Shown: positions 9,215 to 18,597, counted from the stretch's first letter. The stretch: DNA of 64,000 nt from Streptomyces phaeolivaceus (GCF_009184865.1 NZ_CP045096.1:7130001-7194000), one strand, 5' to 3'. A program made the numbers and translations. Notes: generated by a model not told the origin, from the sequence alone.

Positions 9215-10312
9215 ATGCCACGCCGCACCGCGACGATGCTCGCTTCCACCCTGATGCTGATCGCGCTCCTGTGCGCGGGTGTGATCATTCCCGTGCCCTA
9301 TGCGGAGATGTCACCGGGGCCGACGGTGAACACCCTCGGGAAGCACGACGGCGAGCCGGTGCTGCAGATCTCCGGGCGGAAGACGTACGCCACGACCGGT
9401 CACCTCAACATGACCACGGTCCGCGTCACCAGCGCCGACTACCGGATGAACCTCGTCGAGGCCGTGTACGGCTGGCTGGCACACGACAACAAGGTAGTGC
9501 CGCACGACACGCTCTACCCGGACGGCAAGACCGAGGAGCAGTCGACCCAGGAGAACGCCGAGGAGTTCAGCCAGTCCCAGGAGAGCGCCAAGGTCGCGGC
9601 CCTGAAGGAACTGGACATTCCGGTGAAGTCCTGGGTGATCGTCTCCACCGTCCTCAAGGACTCCCCGGCCGAGGGCAAGCTGCACGCCGGTGACGTGATC
9701 AAGTCCGTCGACGGTACGGCGGTCAAGGCGCCCGAGGACGTGGCGAAGCTGGTCACCAAGCACAAGCCGGGCGAGGACGTCGACTTCGTCATCGTGCCTG
9801 CCAAGGCCCAGGCCGCCGCCGAGAAGGCGAACAGGACGGCGACCGAGACCGAGAAGGTCACGATCACCACGGCCAAGTCCGACGACACCGGCGAGGAGCG
9901 GGCGATCGTCGGCATCTCCGCCGGGACCGACCACACCTTCCCGTTCACCATCGACATCAAGCTCGCCGACGTCGGCGGCCCCAGCGCCGGGCTGATGTTC
10001 GCCCTCGGGATCTACGACAAGCTCACACCGGGCAATCTGACGGGCGGCAAGTTCGTGGCCGGCACCGGCACGATCGACGACGAGGGCAAGGTCGGTCCCA
10101 TCGGCGGCATCGAGATGAAGACGGTCGGCGCGCGCGACAAGGGCGCCGAGTACTTCCTGACGCCCAAGGACAACTGCGCCGCCGCCGCCAAGGACACCCC
10201 GGGCGGACTCACCCTCGTCAAGGTCGACACCATCGAGGACGCGCTGGGCGCCCTGGAGGACATCCGCTCCGGCGACACCGCCGACCTGCCGAAGTGCACC
10301 ACCAAGGGCTGA
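9215..10312 (+). CDS. PDZ-domain / Lon-type (S16) secreted protease, YlbL-like
   Basis: This 365-residue protein begins with a signal-anchor (ATMLASTLMLIALLCAGVI). A PDZ domain follows (about residues 140-200: SPAEGKLHAGDVIKSVDG). It ends with an S16 Lon-like catalytic domain. GGPSAGLMFALGIYDKL near residue 250 holds the catalytic serine, and VGARDKGAEYFLTP near 305 holds the partner lysine, so the Ser-Lys dyad is intact. It should act outside the membrane. B. subtilis YlbL is the best-known relative and has been linked to membrane-protein quality control and division. The gene is followed by a strong bidirectional hairpin. Confidence 0.88.
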   Translation: MPRRTATMLASTLMLIALLCAGVIIPVPYAEMSPGPTVNTLGKHDGEPVLQISGRKTYATTGHLNMTTVRVTSADYRMNLVEAVYGWLAHDNKVVPHDTLYPDGKTEEQSTQENAEEFSQSQESAKVAALKELDIPVKSWVIVSTVLKDSPAEGKLHAGDVIKSVDGTAVKAPEDVAKLVTKHKPGEDVDFVIVPAKAQAAAEKANRTATETEKVTITTAKSDDTGEERAIVGISAGTDHTFPFTIDIKLADVGGPSAGLMFALGIYDKLTPGNLTGGKFVAGTGTIDDEGKVGPIGGIEMKTVGARDKGAEYFLTPKDNCAAAAKDTPGGLTLVKVDTIEDALGALEDIRSGDTADLPKCTTKG

Positions 10313-10341
10313 CAGGCGCACGGCACGGCGTACACGCGCGT

Positions 10342-10372
10342 GGGGGCGCCCTCCGAAGCGGAGGGCGCCCCC
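10342..10372. terminator. Bidirectional intrinsic terminator
   Basis: A perfect 14-bp stem (GGGGGCGCCCTCCG arm) with a 3-nt loop lies 30 bp after the YlbL-like stop. It sits between two converging genes. Confidence 0.8.
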
Positions 10373-10391
10373 ATCGTCGTAGATACGGAAA

Positions 10392-10456
10392 TCAGTCCAT
10401 GAAGGTCACCGGTCCACGAAGGTCGTCAGTCCACGAAGGTCATCAGTCCACGAAGG
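10392..10456. repeat. Four ~17-bp tandem copies of a gene's 3' end
   Basis: The unit AGTCCACGAAGGTC recurs four times at about 17-18 bp spacing; the outermost copy is AGTCCATGAAGGTC. On the minus strand it is the last codons and stop of the PPA1309-type gene (F-V-D-stop) followed by repeated copies of the same end. Confidence 0.8.
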
Positions 10457-10991
10457 TCGCGGACAGGGCCTCCGCCAGGCCCGGGACGAGTTCGGGGCCG
10501 GTGAGGACCTCGGTCGGGGTGTCCTTGTCGCGCAGGCGCAGGGCCGAGTCGCGGGAGCCGTCGCGCAGGACCGCGACCGTCATCCGGACCTCCTGGCGGT
10601 CCGGGTGGGAGGCGACCCACTTGGTGAGACGGGCCCCGTCGAGGCCCTCCGGGACGGACGCCTCGGCGGACGGCGGCAGCATCAGCCGCTCCACGGTCAG
10701 CGCGCAGCCGACCACCGCGTCGGGCCAGGCGATGGTGCCGAGGAAGTCGTCCAGCGCCTTGCCGGCGGGGATCTCGTCCTGCTCGATCGGGGTGAGACCG
10801 GTGGTCTCGGACTCGTCCTGGAGACCGAGCTGGGCGGCGAGGGCGGGTTCCTGGGTCCGCAGACGCGCGGTATCCACGAGGGCGAAGAGGCGAGCGGGCT
10901 GGTCCCAGCCGAGGCCCGAGGCGTACTCGTCGATCTCGAGCACCGCCCGGGTGAGGGGGTTCGCTGCCATGGGAGTGTTGGACATGGTCAC
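10443..10991 (-). CDS. PPA1309 family conserved actinobacterial protein
   Basis: This 182-residue soluble protein opens with NPLTRAVLEIDEYASGLGWD and RLFALVDTARL. It contains PDAVVGCALTVERLMLPP near residue 95 and WVASHPDRQEVRMTVAVLRDG near 130. I recognise this as the actinobacterial PPA1309-type family, which has no assigned function. Both the GTG at 10991 and the ATG at 10985 are possible starts; a GAGG lies 7 bases before the GTG. It is divergent from the UPF0182 gene, a pairing that is common in actinomycetes (from memory). Its last codons are duplicated downstream as tandem repeats. Confidence 0.8.
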   Translation of the reverse strand: MTMSNTPMAANPLTRAVLEIDEYASGLGWDQPARLFALVDTARLRTQEPALAAQLGLQDESETTGLTPIEQDEIPAGKALDDFLGTIAWPDAVVGCALTVERLMLPPSAEASVPEGLDGARLTKWVASHPDRQEVRMTVAVLRDGSRDSALRLRDKDTPTEVLTGPELVPGLAEALSATFVD

Positions 10992-11136
10992 AATCCTGCC
11001 TCGTTCGTTCCCGGAAGCGGGAACCGAGTAAAGCGTGAGTAAGTTGCATAGGTGAGGCCCCTGCGATCACGGGGCCCGCTGGCGGGTCCGTAGACGCGGG
11101 CCTGACGTATCGACAGCGAACTTCGAGGTGCGCACC

Positions 11137-14085
11137 TTGGCTTTCCAGATGCCGGACCGCGGCGGAGGCCCGACGGGGCCGCGGATCAGAGTGGGCCGAC
11201 CGTCCCGACGGGTCCGGACCCTGCTCATGACGCTGGGCGTCCTTGCCGTCCTCGGCATGGCGTTCGTCATGTTCGCGGGGTTCTGGACGGACTGGCTCTG
11301 GTACCGGTCGGTGAAGTATTCGTCCGTCTTCACCACCACGCTCTGGACGAAGATCGGGCTCTTCTTCGTCTTCGGTCTGCTGATGTCGGCCTCGGTCGGC
11401 TTCAACATCTGGCTGGCCCACCGGCTGCGACCGCCGCTGAGCGCCATGTCGATGGAGCAGCAGAGCCTCGACCGGTACCGCATGGGCATCGCGCCCTACA
11501 AGAAGTGGCTGCTCCTCGGGATCACCTCCCTGGTGGGCCTCATCGCCGGCGCCTCCGCCTCCGGGCAGTGGCGCACCTGGCTGATGTGGGTCAACGGAGT
11601 GTCGTTCGGTCAGAAGGACCCCCAGTTCGGTCTGGACGTCTCCTTCTACGCCTTCGACCTGCCCTGGTACCGCTTCCTGCTCGGCTTCGGCTTCGCCGCC
11701 GCCGTGCTCTCGGTGATCGCCGCCGCGCTCACGCACTACCTGTACGGCGGCCTCCGGGTCACCTCCCCGGGCGCGCGTGCCACCGCCGCGGCCACCGGAC
11801 ATCTGTCGGTGCTCCTCGGGATCTTCGTCACCCTGAAGGCGGTCGCGTACTGGCTCGACCGGTACGGGCTCGCGGTGAAGTCCAGCGACTTCAAGGCGAC
11901 GGGGAACTGGACGGGCCTGAGGTACGTCGACGCGAACGCGTATCTGCCGGCCAAGACCATCCTGTTCTGCATCGCCGCCATCTGCGCGCTGCTGTTCTTC
12001 GCCACCATCTGGCGGCGGACCTGGCAGCTGCCGGTCATCGGCTTCGGTCTGATGGTGCTCTCCGCGATCCTGATCGGCGGGCTGTACCCGGCGATCGTGC
12101 AGAAGTTCCAGGTCCAGCCGAACGAGCAGGCCAAGGAGGCGCCGTACGTCGAGAAGAACCTCTCGGCGACCCGGCAGGCCTACGGCATCGACGGGACCGA
12201 GGTCGAGGAGTACTCGGGTGTGAGCGACACCACGGACAAGACCAAGCTCCGTGCCGACGCCGACACCACGGCCAGCATCCGCATGCTCGACCCGAACATC
12301 GTCTCGCCGACGTTCCAGCAGCTCCAGCAGATGAGGAACTACTACGCGTTCCCCACGAACCTGGACGTCGACCGGTACAGCAATGAGGACGGCGCCGAGC
12401 AGGACACGGTCATCGGTCTGCGCGAGCTGAACCTCGCCGGTATCCCGAAGAACAACTGGATCAACGACCACTTCCGCTACACCCACGGGTACGGCGTGGT
12501 CGCCGCCAAGGGCACCGAGGCCACCTCAGGCGGCCGACCGGTGTTCACCGAGTCCGACCTGCCGTCCAAGGGCGACCTGGGCAAGTACCAGCAGCGGGTC
12601 TACTACGGCGAGAAGACCACCCAGTACTCGATCGTCGGCGGTCCCCAGGACGAGATCGACTACTCCGACGACAGCGGTGAGAAGACCACCAGCTACAAGG
12701 GCAAGAGCGGGGTCAACCTCTCCAACCCGGTCAACCGGGCCGCGTACGCGGTGGCGTTCAACGAGCCGCAGATCCTCTACTCCGGTGCCATCGGCGAGGG
12801 TTCGCGGATCCTGTACAACCGCACGCCCAAGGAGCGCGTCGAGGCGGTCGCCCCCTGGCTGACCATCGACGGCGACGCCTACCCGGCCGTCGTCGACGGG
12901 AAGATCCAGTGGATCGTCGACGCGTACACCACCACCAACGGCTATCCGTACGCCTCCCGCACCACCCTGGGCGACACGACGGCCGACTCGCTGACCGCGG
13001 ACAACAGCCAGCGCGCGGTGGTGGCCCAGCAGAACCAGGTCAACTACATCCGCAACTCGGTGAAGGCGACCGTCGACGCGTACACGGGTCAGGTCGAGCT
13101 CTACCAGTGGGACACCCAGGACCCGGTCCTGAAGACCTGGATGAAGGCGTTCCCGGGCACGGTGGAGCCGAAGGACGACATCTCCGACTCGCTGCTGGCC
13201 CATCTGCGGTACCCGCAGGACCTCTTCAAGGTCCAGCGTGAGCTGCTGACGCGCTACCACGTGAAGGACGCCGAGACGTTCCTCAGCGGCAGCGAGGTCT
13301 GGCAGGTCCCGGACGACCCGACCAACACCTCGGGCAACGCGGTGCCGCCGTACTACCTGAGCATGAAGCTGCCGGGCCAGACGGCACAGGCGTTCTCGCT
13401 GACGACGACGCTCACCCCGAACGGCCGGGACAACCTCAGTGCCTTCGTGGCGGTCAACGCCGAGGCGGGCACCAAGGACTACGGCAAGATCAGGATTCTG
13501 AAACTGCCGACCAGCGAACCGATCGACGGACCGAAACAGGTCCAGAGCCAGTTCAACTCCGAACAGGACATCGCCGAGACGATCAGCCTCCTCAAGAGAG
13601 GTGACTCGCAGGTCGAGTACGGCAACCTCCTGACGGTCCCGCTCGACGGCGGACTGCTCTACGTGGAGCCGGTCTATGTGCGAGGCGGCGGACTCAAGTA
13701 CCCGCTGCTGCGCAAGGTGCTGGTCACCTACGGCGGGAACACGGCTTTCGAGGACACCCTCGACGAGGCACTCAACAAGGTGTTCGAGACCGAGGGTTCG
13801 CCCACCGAGCCACCGGTGGAGGATCCCGACGAGGGCACCGACGAGCCGCCGACGTCCGGCGATCCGACGGTCCAACAGGCCCTGGAGGAGGCCCAGAAGG
13901 CGTTCGACGAGGGCCAGCAGGCGCTCAAGGACGGCGACTGGGAGGCGTACGGCCGGGCCCAACAGGACCTGGAGGACGCGCTGAAGCGGGCCGAGGACGC
14001 ACAGGCCAAGGCCGGCGACGGAGGCAGCGGCGGCAGCGAGGAGGAAGGCGGCCAGAGCGCCGACGAGGGCTCCGGAAGCGGCTGA
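11137..14085 (+). CDS. UPF0182 (COG1615) large membrane protein
   Basis: This 982-residue protein has about seven hydrophobic segments in the first 330 residues (for example [20 protein letters not shown] and [15 protein letters not shown]). A large extracytoplasmic domain follows, with GYGVVAAKG and [17 protein letters not shown] stretches. An acidic, proline- and lysine-rich tail of about 90 residues ([20 protein letters not shown]) ends it. This is the architecture of UPF0182/COG1615 proteins. The start is taken as TTG at 11137, giving a protein beginning [12 protein letters not shown], with GAGG 8 bases upstream; ATG 11149 is the alternative. Its function is unknown. Confidence 0.85.
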   Translation: MAFQMPDRGGGPTGPRIRVGRPSRRVRTLLMTLGVLAVLGMAFVMFAGFWTDWLWYRSVKYSSVFTTTLWTKIGLFFVFGLLMSASVGFNIWLAHRLRPPLSAMSMEQQSLDRYRMGIAPYKKWLLLGITSLVGLIAGASASGQWRTWLMWVNGVSFGQKDPQFGLDVSFYAFDLPWYRFLLGFGFAAAVLSVIAAALTHYLYGGLRVTSPGARATAAATGHLSVLLGIFVTLKAVAYWLDRYGLAVKSSDFKATGNWTGLRYVDANAYLPAKTILFCIAAICALLFFATIWRRTWQLPVIGFGLMVLSAILIGGLYPAIVQKFQVQPNEQAKEAPYVEKNLSATRQAYGIDGTEVEEYSGVSDTTDKTKLRADADTTASIRMLDPNIVSPTFQQLQQMRNYYAFPTNLDVDRYSNEDGAEQDTVIGLRELNLAGIPKNNWINDHFRYTHGYGVVAAKGTEATSGGRPVFTESDLPSKGDLGKYQQRVYYGEKTTQYSIVGGPQDEIDYSDDSGEKTTSYKGKSGVNLSNPVNRAAYAVAFNEPQILYSGAIGEGSRILYNRTPKERVEAVAPWLTIDGDAYPAVVDGKIQWIVDAYTTTNGYPYASRTTLGDTTADSLTADNSQRAVVAQQNQVNYIRNSVKATVDAYTGQVELYQWDTQDPVLKTWMKAFPGTVEPKDDISDSLLAHLRYPQDLFKVQRELLTRYHVKDAETFLSGSEVWQVPDDPTNTSGNAVPPYYLSMKLPGQTAQAFSLTTTLTPNGRDNLSAFVAVNAEAGTKDYGKIRILKLPTSEPIDGPKQVQSQFNSEQDIAETISLLKRGDSQVEYGNLLTVPLDGGLLYVEPVYVRGGGLKYPLLRKVLVTYGGNTAFEDTLDEALNKVFETEGSPTEPPVEDPDEGTDEPPTSGDPTVQQALEEAQKAFDEGQQALKDGDWEAYGRAQQDLEDALKRAEDAQAKAGDGGSGGSEEEGGQSADEGSGSG

Positions 14086-14129
14086 TGCAAGGCTCCACCC
14101 CGCACCGTGGTACGGTTGCAACGCAACGG

Positions 14130-14203
14130 CGCGGGGTGGAGCAGCTCGGTAGCTCGCTGGGCTCATAACCCAGAGGTCGCAGGTTCAAATCCTGTCCCCG
14201 CTA
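14130..14203 (+). tRNA. Initiator tRNA-fMet (CAT), copy 1
   Basis: This 74-nt gene begins CGCGGGGTGGAGCAG, with anticodon loop CTCATAA and T-arm GGTTCAAATCC. Three consecutive G:C pairs (GGG/CCC) close the anticodon stem, and position 1 is an unpaired C (opposite U72). Both features identify an initiator tRNA. No CCA is encoded. A terminator hairpin follows directly. Confidence 0.95.
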
Positions 14204-14211
14204 CTGAAGTT

Positions 14212-14245
14212 GAAGGCCCGGATCTTCTAAAGGATCCGGGCCTTC
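14212..14245 (+). terminator. Terminator of initiator tRNA copy 1
   Basis: A perfect 13-bp stem (GAAGGCCCGGATC arm) with an 8-nt loop starts 9 bp after the tRNA. Confidence 0.8.
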
Positions 14246-14374
14246 GACGTGTTGCCTGGGGTGCTCGGGAAATCTGTGTTTGACTTGTCGCTCTGTGGGC
14301 ATGTCGACAAAACGCTGTAGTGACCTCAATGGCTGCGGTATACCAGGTGTACCCAGGTTGCAGGTGGTGCGACG

Positions 14375-16375
14375 ATGGACGTTATGGGGGACAAGGCAAC
14401 TCTGTTGGAGACAGGGCGGTTTGCGCAGCCCGCCGACTTTGTGGTGCCTGCCGACCTTGTGGTGCCCGCGTCCGCTTCGTCGGTCGAGTCCGTGCGGGCC
14501 GCGGAGGAGGACGAGACGGGGGACGCCGTGGAGGAGGCGCGTCAGCGGCTCGCCGCCGAGTCCGGCGACGCCGAGGCGATGAGTGTCCTCGGGGCCATGC
14601 TGCTGCGCCGCGGTGACCTCGACGGAGCCGAGCCCTATCTGCGGGGTGCCACCGCCGCCGGGGACCGCGCCGCCGCCAACAACCTGGGTGTCCTGCTGCA
14701 TCAGCGCGGATACGCCGACGAGGCCGCCAGCTGGTGGCGGATCGCCGCCGTCGCGGGGTCCGCCGCAGCCGCGCACGCGCTCGGTCGGCACCACCGTGAG
14801 CGCGGCGACGAACCCGCCGCCGAGTACTGGCTGCGCCAGTCCGCCGAGCAGGGGCACGCGCTCGGCGCGTACGCCCTCGCCGACCTGCTGGAGCACCGCA
14901 GCGACGCCGCCGCCGAGCGCTGGATGCGGGTCGCCGCCGAGCGCGGCCACCGCGAGGCCGCGTACCGGCTCGCGCGGGCGCTCGACCGGATCGCCGAGCA
15001 GGAGGAGCGCGCCTCCGTGCGCGAGGGGCGCAGGATCGCACGCGCGGCGTTCGAGATCGGTAGCGCGAGCCGTGAGGCCGCCCGCGAGGGCCGTCCCGTC
15101 GTACGGGAAGGCCGCGGCGCCGCCGTGCGAGCGGGGGAGCCCGGCGCCGACAGCGTTGTCGGCGCCGCCGCCGAGGAGGCCGAGCAGTGGTACCGCCAGG
15201 CCGCCGCGCGCGGTCACCGGCGGGCCGCGCTGCACCTCGGGGCGATCCTGGAGCGGCGCGGGGAGCTGAAGGAGGCCGGGCGCTGGTATCTGACCTCGGC
15301 CAAGGACGGCGAGCCGCGGGCCGCGTGCGCGCTCGGGTTCCTGCTGCGGGACGCGGGCGACACCGAGAGCGCGGCCGTGTGGTGGCTGCGGGCCGCCCAG
15401 GACGGCGACGGCAACGCGGCGAACGCGCTGGGCGCGCTGCACGCCGAGCGCGGTGAGACACAGACCGCCGAGCGGTGGTACCGGGCCGCGATGGACGCCG
15501 GTGACATCAACGGCGCCTACAACCTCGGGCTGCTCTGCGCCGAGCAGGGCCGGACCGCGCAGGCCGAGCAGTGGTACCGGCGTGCCGCGTACGCCGGGCA
15601 CCGGGAGGCGGCGAACGCACTGGCCATCCTGCTGCTGCAGGTCGGGGACGCGTCCGGGGCCGAGCCGTGGTTCTCCAAGGCCGCCGAGGCCGGCAGCGTG
15701 GACGCCGCGTTCAACCTGGGCATCCTGTTCGCCGGGCGGGGCGACGACGCGACGGCGCTCGTCTGGTACGAGCGGGCGGCTGCCGCCGGGCACACCGAGG
15801 CGGCGCTCCAGGTCGCCATCGCGCGGCTGCGGGACGGGGACGAGCGGGCCGCCGAGCGGCATCTGCGCTGTGCCGCCGGAGGGGGCAGCGCCGAGGCCGC
15901 GTACCGGCTGGCCGCGGTGCTCGACGCGCGCCGGCCGCCCGCGCCCGCGCATGAGCTGGGGGAGCCGGTGCGGGAGAAGAACGAGTGCGAGGAGTGGTAC
16001 GAGCGGGCCGCCTCGCAGGGGCATCGGCGGGCGCAGGTGCGGGTCGGCATGCTCGCGGCCGGGCGGGGGGACGTGGTCGAGGCGGCACGGTGGTACCGGG
16101 TCGCCGCCGAGTCCGGGTCCCGGAACGGGGCGTTCAACCTGGGTCTGCTGCTCGCCCGTGAGGGGAGTGAGCCGGAGGCCGCCGTGTGGTGGGCCCGCGC
16201 CGCCGACGCGGGGCATGGGCGGGCGGCGTTGCGGCTCGCCCTCGTCTACGCGCGTCGGGGAGAGCTGGTGGAGGGGAAGCGGTGGGCCGATCGGGCCGTC
16301 GCGCTCGGGCCGGTGGAGGTCGCGGAGCGGGCGGCGCGGTTGCGGGACGCGTTGCGGGACGAGTTGTCGGCGTAG
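14375..16375 (+). CDS. Sel1/TPR-repeat protein
   Basis: This 666-residue protein is built of about 15 degenerate 36-residue helical hairpins of the Sel1 type. Recurring strings such as AEQWYRRAAYAGHREAANAL and AVWWLRAAQDGDGNAANALG run through residues 55-640. The first 50 residues are unrelated and acidic. There is no signal peptide or membrane segment. Such repeats form protein-binding superhelices, and the partner is unknown. The gene sits alone between two identical initiator tRNA genes. ATG 14384 (four codons in) is an alternative start. Confidence 0.85.
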   Translation: MDVMGDKATLLETGRFAQPADFVVPADLVVPASASSVESVRAAEEDETGDAVEEARQRLAAESGDAEAMSVLGAMLLRRGDLDGAEPYLRGATAAGDRAAANNLGVLLHQRGYADEAASWWRIAAVAGSAAAAHALGRHHRERGDEPAAEYWLRQSAEQGHALGAYALADLLEHRSDAAAERWMRVAAERGHREAAYRLARALDRIAEQEERASVREGRRIARAAFEIGSASREAAREGRPVVREGRGAAVRAGEPGADSVVGAAAEEAEQWYRQAAARGHRRAALHLGAILERRGELKEAGRWYLTSAKDGEPRAACALGFLLRDAGDTESAAVWWLRAAQDGDGNAANALGALHAERGETQTAERWYRAAMDAGDINGAYNLGLLCAEQGRTAQAEQWYRRAAYAGHREAANALAILLLQVGDASGAEPWFSKAAEAGSVDAAFNLGILFAGRGDDATALVWYERAAAAGHTEAALQVAIARLRDGDERAAERHLRCAAGGGSAEAAYRLAAVLDARRPPAPAHELGEPVREKNECEEWYERAASQGHRRAQVRVGMLAAGRGDVVEAARWYRVAAESGSRNGAFNLGLLLAREGSEPEAAVWWARAADAGHGRAALRLALVYARRGELVEGKRWADRAVALGPVEVAERAARLRDALRDELSA

Positions 16376-16431
16376 AGGGCGCTCCGGCTGGGTGTGGCCG
16401 GGGGCGGTGAGGGTGCCCGGGGGTGGGTGCT

Positions 16432-16515
16432 GGGCCGGGCGGGGTCTCGCTCGCCCGCGCTCGCGGGGTGCCGCTGCGCCCACCCGTGCCGCCCCCAGCG
16501 GCACGATTGCCCGCA
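16432..16515. repeat. Dispersed intergenic repeat, family B copy 1
   Basis: About 84 bp share long identical blocks (GGGCCGGGCGGGG, GCGCTCGCGGGGTGCCGC, CCCACCCGTGCCGCC) with 20302-20386. It lies between the Sel1 gene and the second initiator tRNA. No gene is seen in this gap. Confidence 0.7.
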
Positions 16516-16592
16516 GGCGGGACGGCCGTGGGAAGCGGCTCCTAATGGATTTGCGCTGGTCGATGGCGGTGACGTAGTGTTCAGCTTGTCGA

Positions 16593-16666
16593 CGCGGGGT
16601 GGAGCAGCTCGGTAGCTCGCTGGGCTCATAACCCAGAGGTCGCAGGTTCAAATCCTGTCCCCGCTA
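16593..16666 (+). tRNA. Initiator tRNA-fMet (CAT), copy 2
   Basis: This copy is identical base for base to the 74-nt gene at 14130-14203, with the same C1, the same anticodon stem of three G:C pairs and no encoded CCA. The identity also extends a few bases downstream (CTGAAG). A different terminator follows. Confidence 0.95.
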
Positions 16667-16673
16667 CTGAAGA

Positions 16674-16710
16674 CTTAGGGCCCGGAACCGATCAGGTTCC
16701 GGGCCCTAAG
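16674..16710 (+). terminator. Terminator of initiator tRNA copy 2
   Basis: A perfect 16-bp stem (CTTAGGGCCCGGAACC arm) with loop GATCA begins 8 bp after the tRNA gene. Confidence 0.85.
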
Positions 16711-16740
16711 TGTGTCCGCGGTGGACGGACGATGACGAAA

Positions 16741-16770
16741 GAGCCCCCGGCGGTCGGTCGCCGGGGGCTC
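16741..16770 (-). terminator. Terminator probably belonging to the fur gene, now cut off by the IS
   Basis: A perfect 12-bp stem (GAGCCCCCGGCG arm, 6-nt loop) is flanked by AAA and a short T-run on the minus strand. If the IS and one CTAG copy are removed, it lies about 20 bp after the fur stop codon. It is therefore probably fur's own terminator (inference). Confidence 0.6.
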
Positions 16771-16789
16771 TGTCCTGGGTCGGTGTCGG

Positions 16790-18078
16790 CTAGTACTGCA
16801 ACCGCATCTGCGGGTTGTGGCCTCGGCGTTTGTAGTGGGAGCGGCGGGCACGGGCCTGGCTGCGTCGTCGGAAGCGTGACCAGTGCAGATGATGGTCGTT
16901 GCTGTGGTGGCGGGGCGTGACGATGATGTGGCCGATCAGTCGGCGGATCTCCGGGACGCTGAGGGGTATGAGGTCTTGCTCGTCGTTCGCTCCGCCCCTT
17001 TTGCGGCTTCTGCGGCGCGGACGGCGGTCAGGTAGGCGAGGGCGGCCATGGCCAGGGTGATGTGGCGGTACCAGGCCCGGTAGAGCCTCACCTGGTAGTG
17101 GTCCAGGCCGCACTCGCCCTTGGCGGTCTGGAAGCACTCCTCCACCGCCCACCTCGCGGCGGCTACCTTGACCAGGTCTTTCAGCCGGGAGGCCACCGAT
17201 CCGTAGCAGACGTAGTAGGCGATCTCGGTGGGGTCGCTGATGCTGCGGCGGGCCAGAACCCAGTGCCCGAAGCCGTTCTCCCAGTACGGGCGGATGGCGA
17301 CGCGGGCCCAGTCGTAGATCCGTTCGCCGTGCGCGCCCTGGCCCCCGGAAACCCGCTTCCACGCTTGCCTGGGCAGGGCGGCGACCAACTGGTCCACCCT
17401 GGCGTCGCCGCCGTCCGCCGTGGTCACGGTGTCGTTGACCTTGGTGGCCAGTACGTGCGCGATCCTGCGTTCCTCCAGCCATACCCGCAGGTGCTTGACC
17501 TGCCCGTATGCCTCGTCAGCGGTGACCCACGCGAACGGGATGCCTGCGTCGACGGCACGTTGCAGCATCCACTTGCAGTGCTCATTCTTGGTCGCGAAGG
17601 GGATCTCGTCGTCGATCCCGGCTGCGCGGCAGCGCTCACGGTCATCCGTCCAGGAAACGGGGATGTAGAGCTCACGGTCGATCAATGCCCGCCCCCTGGC
17701 GGAGGCGTAGGCCAGGAAGGTCCCGATCTGGCAGTTCTCCGTGCGGCCGGCGGTACCTGTGTACTGCCGCTGGACTCCGGCGGACTTGGTGCCCTTCTTC
17801 AGGAAACCGGTGTCGTCGCAGATCAGGACCGCGTTCTTGGCTCCGATGGTCTCCACGACGAAGTCGCGCACATCGTCGCGGACCGCGTTCTCGTCCCAGT
17901 CGGAGTGGTTGAGCAGGCGCTGGACGCCGTCCGGGCGGAGCTGCCCGACCTGCTCGGACAGCGTCCACCCGTTCTTCTTCTCCAGCGGCGCGACGAGTCC
18001 GTTCAGGTAGTCCAGCGCCCGCTCGCGGGGCTCCGACCTGCCGAAACGGTGGGCGAACCGGGCATGGAGCCCGGCCAC
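16790..18078 (-). pseudogene. IS701-family transposase, frameshifted
   Basis: From a GTG at 18078 the protein reads VAGLHARFAHRFGRSEP and carries the DDE-type core, including VLICDDTGFLKKGTKSAG and FAWVTADEAYGQ, then AAARWAVEECFQTAKGECG. Near 16995-17002 the frame breaks at a run of A4G4 (minus strand). The in-frame product ends after 380 residues with an unrelated tail. The shifted frame encodes a family-like C-terminus (NDEQDLIPLSVPEIRR through GHNPQMRLQY) whose TAG stop is supplied by the flanking CTAG. One added G would restore a single frame. The upstream stretch (LTVEQVESWSEG) is also in frame but has no normal start codon. It is either inactive or uses frameshifting. Confidence 0.75.
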
Positions 18079-18180
18079 CCCCTCGGACCACGACTCGACC
18101 TGCTCAACCGTCAGCGCATCAGCACACAGTCATACCAACGAGACCGCCGACCATCCGTCACGCCAGATGCGGTTGCAGTA
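16794..18180 (-). mobile_element. IS701-family insertion sequence
   Basis: The 1387-bp element is bounded by perfect terminal inverted repeats (outer ends TACTGCAACCGCATCTG at the left and its reverse complement at the right, 17 bp). Each end is flanked by CTAG (16790-16793 and 18181-18184), consistent with the 4-bp YTAR target duplication of IS701 elements. The transposase lies on the minus strand. The right-hand CTAG contains the TAG stop codon of the fur gene, so the element inserted exactly at the end of that gene. The clean ends and perfect repeats suggest recent arrival. Confidence 0.9.
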
Positions 18181-18597
18181 CTAGGCCGTCGTGCAGGTCG
18201 GGCAGACGCCTCGGTAGGTGACCTCCACGTCCGAGACGGTGAAACCGAACCGCTCGGAGGAGGGGAGGTCGGTCAGGGGGTTGCCCGTGGGGTGGACGTC
18301 ACGGATCGTCCCGCACCGGGCGCAGACCAGATGCTGGTGCGGGCGGTGCGCGTTGGGGTCGTACCGCTTGGCGCGCCTGTCCGTGGCGACCTCGAGCACC
18401 TCGCCGAGGGAGACCAGCTCACCCAGCGTGTTGTAGACGGTCGCCCGGGAGATCTCGGGCAGCTTGGCGACAGCTCGCGCGTGCACCTCGTCGGCCGTCA
18501 GATGGACGTGTTCGCCGTCGAGGACCTCGGCCACGACGCGCCGTTGCGCGGTCATACGCCATCCCCGTCCGCGCAGCCGCTCCAGAAGGTCACTCAT
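18181..18597 (-). CDS. Fur family regulator (PerR/CatR-like)
   Basis: This 138-residue protein has a winged helix at residues 10-70 (RMTAQRRVVAEVL, ISRATVYNTLGELVSLGE). The metal-binding dimerisation domain reads HRPHQHLVCARCG and ends CPTC. The two CxxC pairs form the structural zinc site of Fur-family repressors. The HxHxxC region fits a peroxide-sensing PerR/CatR or Fur type, and I cannot separate these by sequence alone. Its TAG stop lies in the CTAG target duplicated by the IS element, so the protein is complete. A dyad at 18664-18678 upstream may be its operator. No catalase gene lies beside it. Confidence 0.88.
   Translation of the reverse strand: MSDLLERLRGRGWRMTAQRRVVAEVLDGEHVHLTADEVHARAVAKLPEISRATVYNTLGELVSLGEVLEVATDRRAKRYDPNAHRPHQHLVCARCGTIRDVHPTGNPLTDLPSSERFGFTVSDVEVTYRGVCPTCTTA

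Noticed and set aside
12526..14166. A long minus-strand open frame of over 500 codons across the UPF0182 gene
   Set aside because: It is antisense to a gene with clear membrane helices and normal codon bias. Its residues (V, G, R, L rich) are those expected from the complement of GC-rich coding sequence.
14201..16651. An 816-codon minus-strand frame over the Sel1 gene and the second tRNA
   Set aside because: It runs through a tRNA gene and a terminator and is rich in P/R/G, typical of an antisense shadow.
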